64,000 bases of DNA from Desulfovibrio sp. GTDB lineage: Bacteria; Desulfobacterota; Desulfovibrionia; Desulfovibrionales; Desulfovibrionaceae. This document shows, one piece after another, positions 1 through 8,268 of this stretch. The stretch lies in NCBI RefSeq assembly GCF_009712225.1, contig NZ_WASP01000010.1, positions 215,884 through 279,883 of the forward strand. Reading direction: 5' to 3'. The stretch's first letter is position 1. The number at the start of each line of letters is the position of its first letter. Under the pieces are notes generated by a model. The model was not told the DNA's origin. It was given only the letters and a program-made list of their open reading frames with translations, and made no database searches. The translations under genes were made by a program, and so were the position numbers.

Positions 1-326
1 TATCGATAAACGGAGGGGAAATTGACGCAATTGCCCTGGCGCTGATCGGCTATGGCATTTTGCAGGCCATTTTTTTACTCAGGCTTTTGCCTTGGGCGCT
101 GGAGGGAGGCTTCACACCCTCATTTTGGGCTTTTTCATTTGGCCTGGCTTCAATGGCTGGCTGCGGTCTTCGGATGATAACATTCTACAGCAAAACCGGT
201 GAGAATGATTTGCTAGCCCTCGGCTGGGGCCTTTTTGGCATGGGAACATTCTGCATAGTGGCTCTCATAGCATTTACCCTGTTGTTTTTTATAAAAAAGT
301 TACAAAACCATACGGTTGATGCGTAG
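1..326 (+). CDS. tehA: TehA-like channel, C-terminal part (5' end outside window)
   Basis: C-terminal third of a TehA/TDT-family (SLAC1-like) inner-membrane channel, a family linked to tellurite and oxyanion tolerance. The frame is open from the left edge of the window to the TAG at 324-326. An early segment rich in A, L, I and G (IALALIGYGILQ), the conserved RLLPW patch and the FW-FSFG motif match the E. coli TehA C-terminal helices, and the end is a hydrophobic helix followed by a lysine-rich tail. The start lies upstream of the window, so the length is unknown. A paralogue with nearly the same 3' sequence lies at 49995-50962; at the place where that copy is frameshifted, this one reads through cleanly (S-I-N-G-G-E-I-D-A-I). 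The following gene is catalase, which suggests a shared oxidative-stress theme. Confidence 0.8.
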   Translation, partial: SINGGEIDAIALALIGYGILQAIFLLRLLPWALEGGFTPSFWAFSFGLASMAGCGLRMITFYSKTGENDLLALGWGLFGMGTFCIVALIAFTLLFFIKKLQNHTVDA

Positions 327-409
327 TAATACTTCCCTCTAGGATTCACCCGACAAGTACGTGGGAGATACAAGAGAACAGATGTAATCAACTGTAGCAA
401 AAAATATTG

Positions 410-426
410 ATAATAAATACTATTAT
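410..426. promoter_or_regulatory. Fur/PerR-like dyad upstream of katA
   Basis: Perfect inverted repeat ATAATA-aatac-TATTAT inside an A+T-rich stretch of the 299-bp gap before katA. Six-base arms with a five-base spacer resemble Fur-superfamily (PerR/Fur) operators, and PerR control of catalase is common in Desulfovibrio relatives. It lies about 200 bp before the katA start, farther than usual, so the assignment is tentative. Nothing else recognisable was seen between 327 and 600. Confidence 0.3.
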
Positions 427-625
427 TATTTACACGGACAACTATTCTAGCTATCATAAGCCAGTTGAGTTGAAAACAACGCGCCATGACAGTTGTAATA
501 TTTGTAAGACATCTCAACAAAATAGCTACCGTTAGCGTGGCGCTTTGATCGTGCGACAGCAGCACTTCTTTGCCCGCATGTGAGATGGCTGCAGTTTTAC
601 TAACCTATATTAAAAGGGGAACAGC

Positions 626-2086
626 ATGAAAAATGATCACAGTAACAAACTTACCAACAACGCCGGAGCCCCTGTTGCCGATAACAATCGTGTAATGACC
701 GCCGGGCCCCAAGGGCCAATGCTTCTTCAGAACGTTTGGTTTCTTGAAAAACTGGCTCATTTTGATCGGGAGGTGATCCCGGAACGTCGCATGCATGCTA
801 AGGGATCCGGCGCTTATGGCACGTTCACTGTCACACATGACATCACGAATTACACAAAGGCTTCTGTCTTTTCTGAAATTGGTAAAAAAACAGACCTGTT
901 CGTTCGATTCTCGACCGTTGCTGGTGAGCGAGGGGCAGCCGATGCAGAGCGGGACATTCGCGGTTTTGCCATCAAATTTTATACAGATCAGGGCAACTGG
1001 GACCTTGTTGGCAACAACACCCCTGTGTTTTTTTTGAGAGACCCACTAAAGTTTCCTGACCTCAACCATGTGGTCAAACGCAATCCCCGCACCAACATGC
1101 ACAGTGCGGCGGATAACTGGGACTTTTGGTCGCTTCTGCCAGAAGCGTTGCATCAGGTTACCGTCGTCATGAGTGATCGCGGCATTCCTGCTTCATATCG
1201 GCACATGCACGGTTTCGGCAGCCACACATTCAGCTTTATCAATGCACAGAATGAGCGCTATTGGGTGAAGTTCCATTTTCGCACGCAGCAAGGCATTAAA
1301 AACCTCACTGACGCCGAAGCGCAGGAACTAGTTGGTAAGGATCGCGACAGCCACCAAAGGGACCTTTTCGAACATATTGAAAAAGGTGATTTCCCACGTT
1401 GGACGCTATTTGTTCAGGTCATGCCAGAAGCTGCAGCAGAAAAACTTCCCTACCATCCTTTTGACCTGACAAAGGTGTGGTACCATAAGGATTGCCCTCT
1501 CATTGAGGTTGGCGTTCTGGAGCTCAATCGTAACCCGGAAAACTATTTTGCAGAAGTTGAACAAGCCGCTTTTAACCCCACCAATATTGTACCGGGCATA
1601 GGCTTGTCTCCTGACAAAATGTTACAGGGAAGGCTGTTCTCTTATGGGGACGCCCAACGCTACCGGCTGGGCGTTAACCACCACCTCATTCCTGTAAACA
1701 AATCGCGCTGCCCCTTCCACAGTTACCACCGTGATGGTCAGATGCGTGTAGACGGCAACTATGGGGGGCTCACCAATTATGAGCCTAACAGCCATGGGAT
1801 ATGGCAGGAACAAGCAGAATTTATCGAACCGCCTTTAAAAATCAGCGGAGATGCTGACCATTGGTCATATCCGTGCGATGATGCGGACTATTTCGAGCAA
1901 CCAGGAAAATTGTTCAGAATAATGAGTCCTGAGCAGCAAGAGGTATTGTTTGGCAATACCGCCCGCGCCCTTGGAGATGCCCCCGAAGAAATAAAGCTGC
2001 GACACATTAGGAATTGCGCAAAAGCTGATCCGGCATATGGAGCGGGAGTGGCACGAGCTTGCGATATTCCGGCAGAAAAAATCTAG
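626..2086 (+). CDS. katA: Monofunctional haem catalase
   Basis: Small-subunit (clade-3 type) haem catalase of 486 residues that dismutates hydrogen peroxide to water and oxygen, probably cytoplasmic. Visible active-site elements are the distal histidine in [12 protein letters not shown] (His57), the asparagine of VGNNTPVFF (about Asn130) and the proximal haem tyrosine in [14 protein letters not shown] (Tyr340). The immune-responsive C-terminal segment follows to the end. Length is normal and there is no signal peptide. The start is fixed by AGGGGA seven bases upstream of the ATG. It stands as a single gene between a TehA-like gene and a perfect 14-bp stem-loop. In a strict anaerobe it would serve oxygen and peroxide tolerance, matching the nearby redox-sensing chemoreceptor. 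The identification is secure. Confidence 0.97.
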   Translation: MKNDHSNKLTNNAGAPVADNNRVMTAGPQGPMLLQNVWFLEKLAHFDREVIPERRMHAKGSGAYGTFTVTHDITNYTKASVFSEIGKKTDLFVRFSTVAGERGAADAERDIRGFAIKFYTDQGNWDLVGNNTPVFFLRDPLKFPDLNHVVKRNPRTNMHSAADNWDFWSLLPEALHQVTVVMSDRGIPASYRHMHGFGSHTFSFINAQNERYWVKFHFRTQQGIKNLTDAEAQELVGKDRDSHQRDLFEHIEKGDFPRWTLFVQVMPEAAAEKLPYHPFDLTKVWYHKDCPLIEVGVLELNRNPENYFAEVEQAAFNPTNIVPGIGLSPDKMLQGRLFSYGDAQRYRLGVNHHLIPVNKSRCPFHSYHRDGQMRVDGNYGGLTNYEPNSHGIWQEQAEFIEPPLKISGDADHWSYPCDDADYFEQPGKLFRIMSPEQQEVLFGNTARALGDAPEEIKLRHIRNCAKADPAYGAGVARACDIPAEKI

Positions 2087-2147
2087 TTCCATCCCATTAC
2101 GGAAATTATTCGACAGAATCGCAATCTTTCTGCAACAGTCCATAACA

Positions 2148-2180
2148 CTTTAGGGTAGTGCCTTGCGCACTACCCTAAAG
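2148..2180 (+). terminator. Stem-loop after katA
   Basis: Perfect 14-bp inverted repeat (CTTTAGGGTAGTGC / GCACTACCCTAAAG) with a 5-base loop, 62 bp after the katA stop. It lacks a T-run, so it may act as a strong stem-loop end or mRNA stabiliser rather than a textbook intrinsic terminator. Confidence 0.6.
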
Positions 2181-2260
2181 ATATACAGCTATAAGCCGAT
2201 TATAGGATAATAAAAAATTTATTGAGGCACATTGTTTTCGCTTTGAATGAGGAGAGAGTC

Positions 2261-4009
2261 ATGCATAACGTACCTAGGAGTTACAGTAAGTTCTATCTCA
2301 CGCTTGTTAGTCTTCTTATTATTAATTGTGTCCTAACTATCTATGCTGTGTTTTCCTCTAATTTTTCGTTAATGCCAACACTTGCTGCGGGATGGACAGT
2401 ATTCACTGCATTGTGCATATGGTTCGGATTTTCTTGTTTGCGCCCAATGGCACACCAGCTTAGTATACATCGAAACGCAATAGACCGACTGACGACTGGT
2501 AATTTGAGCGGCTGCCATAGTTCCAGTGAAAGTTGTTCCGCGATTATGCGGATGCGTACTTACGCCATTAAAGATAGAAATGCTATCTCGACTATCTCCG
2601 CTTACAGCTTTGATTTTGAAAAGAACTCTGACCAAGCCAGCACTAAAGCCCAGACAGCTCTACGTGACACTTCCGCCATTAATGATGAAACTCTGCTTCT
2701 TTTGGGTGAGATGGAATCTGTGGATTTGTCCGCCAGGGAAGTTGCTAGCCATGTCGCCGGGATTGCTACAGGCGTAAGCCAAATGTGTCAATCAAGCCAA
2801 TCCATTGCCAGTAATATGGAAAGCGCTCTGGAAGCTGCGGAGCAGGTATCACATACCGCCCGTGAAAACTCTCTTCGCATTGAATCACTTGGAGAACAGG
2901 CCGCACAAGGCATTGTTGGCTTACGCAACCTCAACGATTCAATCGCAGGTGTACGGGAACAGGCAGTATCTCTCAGAACGGATATGGAAGCATTAGGCCA
3001 GGACAGTCAGTCTATTGGTGCGATTTTGGGTGTTATTGCTGACATCGCAGACCAAACGAATCTCCTCGCGTTAAATGCAGCCATTGAAGCCGCCAGGGCT
3101 GGAGAATCAGGCAGGGGATTCGCAGTTGTTGCCGATGAAGTACGCAAGCTTGCAGAAAAGACTATGAATGCAACCAAAGATGTGGAAACGGCAATAAGAT
3201 CTATCCAAACAATGGCCAGCAGCAATCTTGCTTCAACGGAACATGCCGTGACTGCAATCGAAAAAAGTATGAGTGTGGCCGAAGAGCAGATTCGTGAAAC
3301 TGACAGCCTTATGGAAGCTATGCACATTGTGAGTCAAGAAGTCGGAAGCATTAATTCTGACGTTAATGCCCTCAAAGACATGATATTTAGTTCTTCAAAA
3401 GCCACAGGTGAACATTCACAAGCATCTGTAGACATTTCAAAAATGATGACAACTATAACTGAAACAACGGACAACATGCGCGACAGAGCCCACAAAGGGC
3501 ATCTCTCAGTTCAAAATATATCTCAAAATGTAAATTCTGTTAATTCTACAATTGCAGAGATGGCGACCAGCACCATTCAGGTCAATTCTTCGGCCAGGGA
3601 ACTAACCAGTTTGACCAAAGGGATGAACAAATCCATTTGCGAATTTAATCTTGGCGATGAACCTTTTGATGTAGGTGCCATCAAAACTGCGCATTTGGCA
3701 TGGCGATCACGCTTGGAAGCGGTACTGCAAGGACATATGTTCCTGAAGTCAGCAGAGATGATCGATCACCACCAGTGCGCCTTCGGTAAATGGTATGACG
3801 GTGAAGGACAACGCAATTGGGGTAACAACCCAATCTTTCAGGAAATAGGAAAACTCCACGAACAGGTACATGCTTTGGCTATCCGCATAGCAGCCTTGGT
3901 CGAACAAGGTAACAAGAGAGAAGCACAAGACATTATGCCTGAATTTGAAGAAGTTCGCCAAAAGTTGTTTGACGAGCTTGATCACCTTTATCTTGCCATG
4001 TCGGCGTAA
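2261..4009 (+). CDS. Methyl-accepting chemotaxis protein with C-terminal CZB domain
   Basis: Chemoreceptor of 582 residues starting at ATG 2261, preceded by GGAGAG; an upstream TTG in frame has no such site. Two hydrophobic helices (about 11-30 and 39-60) are joined by only a few residues, so there is no periplasmic sensor domain. The cytoplasmic signalling hairpin carries the conserved tip ([19 protein letters not shown]). The last about 100 residues form a CZB (chemoreceptor zinc-binding) domain: His in AHLAWR, then [10 protein letters not shown], then LHEQVH, which together give the 3His/1Cys zinc site. CZB receptors such as Helicobacter TlpD respond to zinc and to oxidants such as hypochlorite through the zinc-bound cysteine. 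Its position behind catalase supports an oxidant-sensing role, which is an inference. Confidence 0.92.
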   Translation: MHNVPRSYSKFYLTLVSLLIINCVLTIYAVFSSNFSLMPTLAAGWTVFTALCIWFGFSCLRPMAHQLSIHRNAIDRLTTGNLSGCHSSSESCSAIMRMRTYAIKDRNAISTISAYSFDFEKNSDQASTKAQTALRDTSAINDETLLLLGEMESVDLSAREVASHVAGIATGVSQMCQSSQSIASNMESALEAAEQVSHTARENSLRIESLGEQAAQGIVGLRNLNDSIAGVREQAVSLRTDMEALGQDSQSIGAILGVIADIADQTNLLALNAAIEAARAGESGRGFAVVADEVRKLAEKTMNATKDVETAIRSIQTMASSNLASTEHAVTAIEKSMSVAEEQIRETDSLMEAMHIVSQEVGSINSDVNALKDMIFSSSKATGEHSQASVDISKMMTTITETTDNMRDRAHKGHLSVQNISQNVNSVNSTIAEMATSTIQVNSSARELTSLTKGMNKSICEFNLGDEPFDVGAIKTAHLAWRSRLEAVLQGHMFLKSAEMIDHHQCAFGKWYDGEGQRNWGNNPIFQEIGKLHEQVHALAIRIAALVEQGNKREAQDIMPEFEEVRQKLFDELDHLYLAMSA

Positions 4010-4158
4010 GCGGTTCTCGTCCCGGCTACCTTTTGTGCTGAATTTTCACGTAAGTCACAGCTACTATGGGGGCAAAGTGCGGGGGCATAGACAAAAATCT
4101 CGAAAAATTTTATCAATAATATCAGGTTGTTTTGGACTCGATGGTGTCGCGGTGCCTA

Positions 4159-4176
4159 TTCTCCCCTTCGGCACCA
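4159..4176 (+). other. 3' fragment of a tRNA-Leu (possible attachment-site scar)
   Basis: The bases TTCTCCCCTTCGGCACCA match the T-stem 3' strand, acceptor strand (CTTCGGC), discriminator A and encoded CCA of a GCCGAAG-type tRNA-Leu. The matching GCCGAAG 5' end, D-arm and anticodon arm are absent from the preceding 200 bases, so only the 3' end survives. Such 3' tRNA tails are typical residues of integrase attachment sites. No integrase gene is visible nearby. Confidence 0.45.
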
Positions 4177-4178
4177 TC

Positions 4179-4199
4179 TTGAACTCCAAGAGAGTTCAA
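4179..4199 (+). other. Short stem-loop after the tRNA fragment
   Basis: Perfect 8-bp stem TTGAACTC / GAGTTCAA with a five-base loop, directly behind the tRNA-Leu 3' fragment and before an intrinsic terminator. Together they look like the original downstream region of a tRNA gene. Confidence 0.45.
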
Positions 4200-4204
4200 A
4201 GAAG

Positions 4205-4233
4205 CCCGCTAAGCTAACAGCTTGGCGGGTTTT
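4205..4233 (+). terminator. Intrinsic terminator
   Basis: Stem CCCGCTAAGCT / AGCTTGGCGGG (one T-G wobble, three-base loop) followed by TTTTCT. A good rho-independent terminator reading rightward. It could close the chemoreceptor transcript or be the terminator of the lost tRNA-Leu gene. Confidence 0.75.
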
Positions 4234-4347
4234 CTGCTTTTTAAGGCTCCAACCAAGTTCAGCTACGTCTTTTGACATACCCCAATATTGGCTGGGGGTA
4301 CGAAGACTAAAAAGCCGGTTGGAAGCCATTTCAATACCCCCAGAGCG

Positions 4348-4440
4348 CAAAGCATTGCTGGCCGCCTGTTTCTCAACATTTCCCGTCTTCCACCTCTCCG
4401 CACCTCACCGATACCCCCACGGGGGGAGCGCAATGCTTTG
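4348..4440. repeat. Paired inverted and direct short repeats
   Basis: CAAAGCATTG at 4348-4357 and its reverse complement CAATGCTTTG at 4431-4440. Each arm is preceded within about 20 bases by ATACCCCCA and AGCGCAA, so the flanks repeat directly while the cores are inverted. No gene is recognisable here; this looks like debris of a mobile element next to the tRNA scar. Confidence 0.35.
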
Positions 4441-4501
4441 ATATTGAATGCTTTGAGAAGGCATACGCCGCGATAGCCAGAATCAATTTTCTGAAACTGT
4501 A

Positions 4502-4732
4502 ATGGACTTATCGAGCACAGTTGGGAATGCAGAAAAGTTACGAATTAAGCTCGATCATGCACAAAAGCGCATCGCTGAACTTGAGTCAAAAATTGCAAAG
4601 TGTGCACATAATTTGCACACAAAAAATAGCGATCAAGAGTTACAAGTAATGGTTAATGCCCCAATGTGGGAAAACACATTATCCGCAATCTTTTTTAAAT
4701 CAGGAAAGGGAAGACCTCCTAAAAGACAATAG
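4502..4732 (+). CDS. Small hypothetical protein with a coiled-coil segment
   Basis: Possible 76-residue protein, not recognised. Residues about 10-40 have heptad-like spacing (AEKLRIKLDHAQKRIAELES) and would form a coiled coil; the C-terminus is basic (KGRPPKRQ). There is no clear ribosome-binding site ahead of the ATG. It lies in the scar region behind the tRNA-Leu fragment and before a decayed transporter, so it could be a leftover of an inserted element or not expressed at all. Confidence 0.35.
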   Translation: MDLSSTVGNAEKLRIKLDHAQKRIAELESKIAKCAHNLHTKNSDQELQVMVNAPMWENTLSAIFFKSGKGRPPKRQ

Positions 4733-5236
4733 TGGCAAGCCGTGACCATAAAAAACAAAAAAATGCTAATTAGTTATGTGCGTTTTTGTCCTTTACACGT
4801 AAAGAAAATTTCATGGTTTTAGCTCTGCCCAATTTTTTATTTTGCTCAAAACGTAGAATCTCAAAAAAAGCCAAGGAGATTCTACTTTTGATACCAAAGC
4901 CAATCTGCCCCAACAAACGCCATCGATGGGGTTTCTTCGCCTAGATCAAGTTCTTCAACTTATCCCCATCAGCCAAAACATGTGGTATTCTGGAATAAAA
5001 AACGGGCAGATTCCCTCAGCCCGTTAAAATCGGGCCACGTAACCTCGCCAATCGAACCTGCTTTGCCGTGGCAACTGCGCGGGGCCATGTCCATGGCGAG
5101 AATCCGGCAGTGATGGCCTTCCCTGATACCGCGGGCACGAACTCTGTATTTCCCATCATGCGGCACGGACAAGCGGTGCCAGATTTGTTCGATATTCGGA
5201 CTCCAGGCGGGACATCGTTGGCTTCGGCTTTATGGT
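4733..5236. other. Non-coding or decayed stretch
   Basis: About 500 bases with no convincing gene. The first 200 bases are A+T-rich. From about 5000 the composition rises to that of the decayed ABC transporter that follows, so the right end may hold unrecognisable remains of its 5' part. No repeats or RNA gene were identified. Confidence 0.4.
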
Positions 5237-5276
5237 GGGTTGCAACCTATGCTGACCCGCAAAGAGCAGCGAAGGG

Positions 5277-5597
5277 GTGGCGCTTGCCCGTGCTCTTGCG
5301 GAGGAGCCGGAACAGCTGTTTGACGAACAGACTGCCGCGCTGGATTGGCGGGTGCAGAGGGACATCTGCAATGCAGTTGCCACACTGCGAGAAACATTCA
5401 ACCTCTTCGCCATCATGGTAACGCATGACCCCAACGCAGTGTTTGCACTGGCTCAAAAGGTTGCCATGCTACGGGCTGGCGGCCTGTTCTGGCAGGGTGA
5501 TGCTCAGGATGCCATTAATGCTGACCTGCTGAGTAATCCGTATGCCGTGCCTATTCAGATAGAATACAGTGGCGAGCGCATGGCGGCCTTGTTTTGA
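5277..5597 (+). pseudogene. Broken ABC transporter ATPase, C-terminal half
   Basis: Only the second half of an ABC ATPase is readable. It begins just after the signature motif (VALARALAEEP), with a damaged Walker B: the usual LLLDEPTAALD reads LFDEQTAALD, with residues lost and Pro changed to Gln. It continues through the H-loop region (VTHDPNAVF) to the end. No Walker A or Q-loop is found in any frame upstream. The next reading frame is an equally damaged ABC-3 (ZnuB/MntB-like) permease, so the pair is the remains of a zinc, manganese or iron importer. A functional product is unlikely. Confidence 0.75.
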
Positions 5598-5636
5598 ACA
5601 GGACGGCCCTACGTAGCAAATACCCACGGGTGGAAT

Positions 5637-6465
5637 ATGGAAGACTTTTTTCAGTATGCCTTTTTGCAGCGCACACTGTTTATGGCCCTGTTTGGCGGTT
5701 CGGTCTGCGGGGCCATGGGTGTAGTTGTGGTGCTGTGGCGCATGAGCCTGGTGGGCATGTGCGTTTCGCACGCCGCCTTTGCAGGTGCGCTGCTTGCCTT
5801 ATAGTTTGGTGTCCACCATTAGCCTGGGGGCTTGCGGCCAGCCTAGGGGCTGCTTCTGCTGTGGGGCCGCTTGCCGAGAAGCCAGGCTTCAGCCTTGATA
5901 CTGCCATGGGTGTTGTTTTTTCGGTGGTGATGAGTCTGGCCATGCTGCGGACAGAAGGACTCAGCCTCATACGGGGCAGCCTGCTCACGGTCACACGCTT
6001 TGACTTGCAACTTGTGGCCGTAACGGCCTTGCTTCTGTTTGGCTTTGACTTTCTGTTCTTTAAGGAAATAGAGGCAATCATGGGGCAAAGCCATGCGGCG
6101 GTGGCTGCGGGGATTCCCGTTAAGGACATATACTATGCCTGCCTTGTCTTGATGGGGCTGGTGGTGGCTTTTGCCCTTAAGGCCATCGACGGATTATTGA
6201 TCTATGCGCTCATTGTTACACCCGCAGCCACGGCATTGCAGAACACCTATCGCCTGAGCCGCATGTTTCTGCTGGCTGCCCTGTTCGGCCGCCGGCTTCA
6301 GTAGCGGGCCTGTGGCTTTCATTCTACTGGGCTGTACCGCCGGGGGCGGTTATTGTGCTGGGTTCTTCCACCATACTGGTTGCCGCCATGATCCTTTCGC
6401 CAAAGAAAATTCACCGAATTAAACAGGACTCCCCTGTGGAGCAGAGCAATCAGATTAATCATTAA
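5637..6465 (+). pseudogene. Broken ABC-3 family metal permease (ZnuB/MntB-like)
   Basis: Reads as one ABC-3 permease only if three frames are joined. ATG 5637 opens MEDFFQYAFLQRTLFMALFGG and runs to an in-frame TAG at 5802-5804. A second frame then carries the middle (PLAWGLAASLGAA to YRLSRMFLLAALFG). A third frame from about 6295 (ASVAGLWLSFYWAVPPGAV) runs to TAA 6463-6465. There is therefore at least one nonsense mutation and two frameshifts. The family forms the membrane pore of zinc/manganese/iron ABC importers. The gene end meets the tonB gene of the opposite strand within a few bases. Confidence 0.85.
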
Positions 6466-7319
6466 ATCCCCTTAAGTACAAAAAACATGGGAATACGCAC
6501 CACACAGGGAATGGCCTTGCCTTCTCGCTGGGCAGGCTTGAACGATGACGACTGCACACAAGCCAGTGCCGCATAGGCGAAATCTTCGTGATCAGCCTGC
6601 AACACGCGGACGCGGAGTAATTTGCCTTGCATATCGAGATACGCCTCCACAACCGCCTTTCCTTCAAGGTTACGGCGTTGGGCTGAGCGGGGATAACGCA
6701 GGGGGGCCTGATGCAAAAACCGGGGGCCTCCGGTGCTGTTCCAGGGCACAAGCTGTGGCTGGGTATCTCCACTGCCAGCCGCTCCTTCTCGTGCAGCATT
6801 TACTGTGTCTGCTCCACCGTTTGCAGCCCCCTGATCATCGCTCGTTCCAGAAGCAGAAGGCCTACCTGCTGCCATTGTGGAATTTGCAGGCGGCGCGGTA
6901 CCAGATTGCTGTACGTGTGGCCTCAGCACAGCGGCATTCTGCTTGTCACCAGGCTCTTTTTCTACAGGTCTTGGTTTGGCGGCCTGCTTTTTTATGGGAA
7001 CAGCCTGTTCGCGTTGCGGCGCATCTCTGGTTGGGGGATCGGGCTTTGCATTTTCCACTAAGGTTGATTTCACCTGAGCAGCAACCGTTTTTTCCAGCAT
7101 GGCAGAGTCTTGTGCAATGTCGCCTCCAGAAAAAGCGCCCCCCAGACTGGCCAGACTGACCATCACCGCTCCCCCAGCCTGAACCGGTAAATACTCCGGC
7201 AAATACCTGGCGGCCGCGATCACTCCAAAGACAAGAAGACCGTGCAGCACGGCAGAAAGTCCAACCCAACGGACTGGATGCCGATGGCCGCGGCGTGGCG
7301 GCGGGTCAAGGGGCAACAA
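6462..7319 (-). CDS. tonB: TonB energy-transducing protein
   Basis: TonB family protein that links proton-motive force from ExbB/ExbD to the outer-membrane receptor of this operon. It has an N-terminal membrane anchor (VGLSAVLHGLLVFGVIAA), a proline- and charge-rich periplasmic spacer, and a C-terminal TonB domain (P-L-R-YP-A-RR-EGKAVVEAYL, then SSSFKPAQREGKAI). The best start is TTG 7319 (285 residues): GGAGG lies five bases upstream and the site overlaps the end of the binding-protein gene. An ATG at 7364 has no ribosome-binding site and would add a cysteine-rich leader. It is the last gene of the operon. ExbB and ExbD are not in the window and must be supplied elsewhere. Confidence 0.85.
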   Translation of the reverse strand: MLPLDPPPRRGHRHPVRWVGLSAVLHGLLVFGVIAAARYLPEYLPVQAGGAVMVSLASLGGAFSGGDIAQDSAMLEKTVAAQVKSTLVENAKPDPPTRDAPQREQAVPIKKQAAKPRPVEKEPGDKQNAAVLRPHVQQSGTAPPANSTMAAGRPSASGTSDDQGAANGGADTVNAAREGAAGSGDTQPQLVPWNSTGGPRFLHQAPLRYPRSAQRRNLEGKAVVEAYLDMQGKLLRVRVLQADHEDFAYAALACVQSSSFKPAQREGKAIPCVVRIPMFFVLKGI

Positions 7320-8268
7320 TGGCGCCTCCAGCTTTCCCCGCCTGAAACAGACGCAGATATTCATCGTGCAACTGCACAGCACTGGGGGTGCACTGGGCAT
7401 CGGGATACAGGGCCTCAATCATGGCCGCCAAGCCTACTACCCAGCGAGGCCCGCCCAGTATATCAGACGCCAGAGCGTACACCCGCCCGGTGTGCACTGC
7501 CGCCATGCCCTGCCAGTCTGTCTGGCCCATGAGCCGGTTTCTGGCCTGTGCCAGCTGTTCCTGGCCCTTATCAGTATCAAGCGTGCAGAGCGAAACGCTT
7601 TGTATGATCACAGCTGGGTTCTGCTCTGCAACCCATTCCATATTGATGATTGAAGAAGCCGCATGCAGCACCTTGGCGGGATTGTTTCCCCCGGCCCCTA
7701 CGGTGAGATCAAACAGTGCAGACCCCGGCCCGGCCACACGCTCGGCAACAAAGTGCCGGCCCAATACGGTGGGCGGTTTGTCGTTGACAGGAATGCAACC
7801 CTTGAGGTTTCTCTCTGCCTGACGCACCCACCGCAGAAAAACTTCGCCCTTGTTATGCGCATGGCCGCCCAAAAGATCTGCCAACACATGCACGCATTGC
7901 TCCAGATTTTCCGGCAGGTGCATGTCCAAGCGCACAACCCGGATACCAAAAGGTTTGAGCCGCTGCTCCAGTTCCATACCGGGGTACTCGCGCCAGGCAA
8001 TGACCACATCGGGCGAAAGGGCCGCGATGCTTTCAAAATTGGGCGAAAACCCGCTCCCCACGCTGGGCAGGGCCGCAACCTCGGGCATCAGGGCACGGCG
8101 GTCAACCGCATGGTGTGACACTCCCACAACCTGTGGCATGCCACCCAGCAGGCGTACCACTTCCAACACGTCCTGCGGCAAGACAACTATTCGGTGTTCC
8201 GCCAGAATCGGCCTTGCGCCAAGCGCCAAGACCAGCAGAAAGCAAAACAGCGCAGAAAGCAGCTTCAC
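7306..8268 (-). CDS. Periplasmic metal-chelate/cobalamin-type binding protein
   Basis: Class III (BtuF/FecB-like, Peripla_BP_2) substrate-binding protein of 320 residues with a signal peptide (MKLLSALFCFLLVLALGARPILA). Recognisable elements are LPQDVLEVVRLLGG, the SPNFESIAALSPDVVIAW block and a C-terminal lobe ending VVGLAAMIEALYP. It should deliver substrate to the FecCD-type permease and ATPase encoded at the promoter-proximal end of the same operon. Its start overlaps the ChlD-like gene by an ATGA, so it is translationally coupled. Family members bind siderophores, haem or corrinoids, and the sequence alone does not tell which. Confidence 0.88.
   Translation of the reverse strand: MKLLSALFCFLLVLALGARPILAEHRIVVLPQDVLEVVRLLGGMPQVVGVSHHAVDRRALMPEVAALPSVGSGFSPNFESIAALSPDVVIAWREYPGMELEQRLKPFGIRVVRLDMHLPENLEQCVHVLADLLGGHAHNKGEVFLRWVRQAERNLKGCIPVNDKPPTVLGRHFVAERVAGPGSALFDLTVGAGGNNPAKVLHAASSIINMEWVAEQNPAVIIQSVSLCTLDTDKGQEQLAQARNRLMGQTDWQGMAAVHTGRVYALASDILGGPRWVVGLAAMIEALYPDAQCTPSAVQLHDEYLRLFQAGKAGGAIVAP

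Noticed and set aside
4151..4176. GGTGCC...GGCACC inverted repeat as a terminator
   Set aside because: The pairing coincides with the tRNA-Leu acceptor remnant and has no T-run; the tRNA 3'-end explanation accounts for the encoded CCA.
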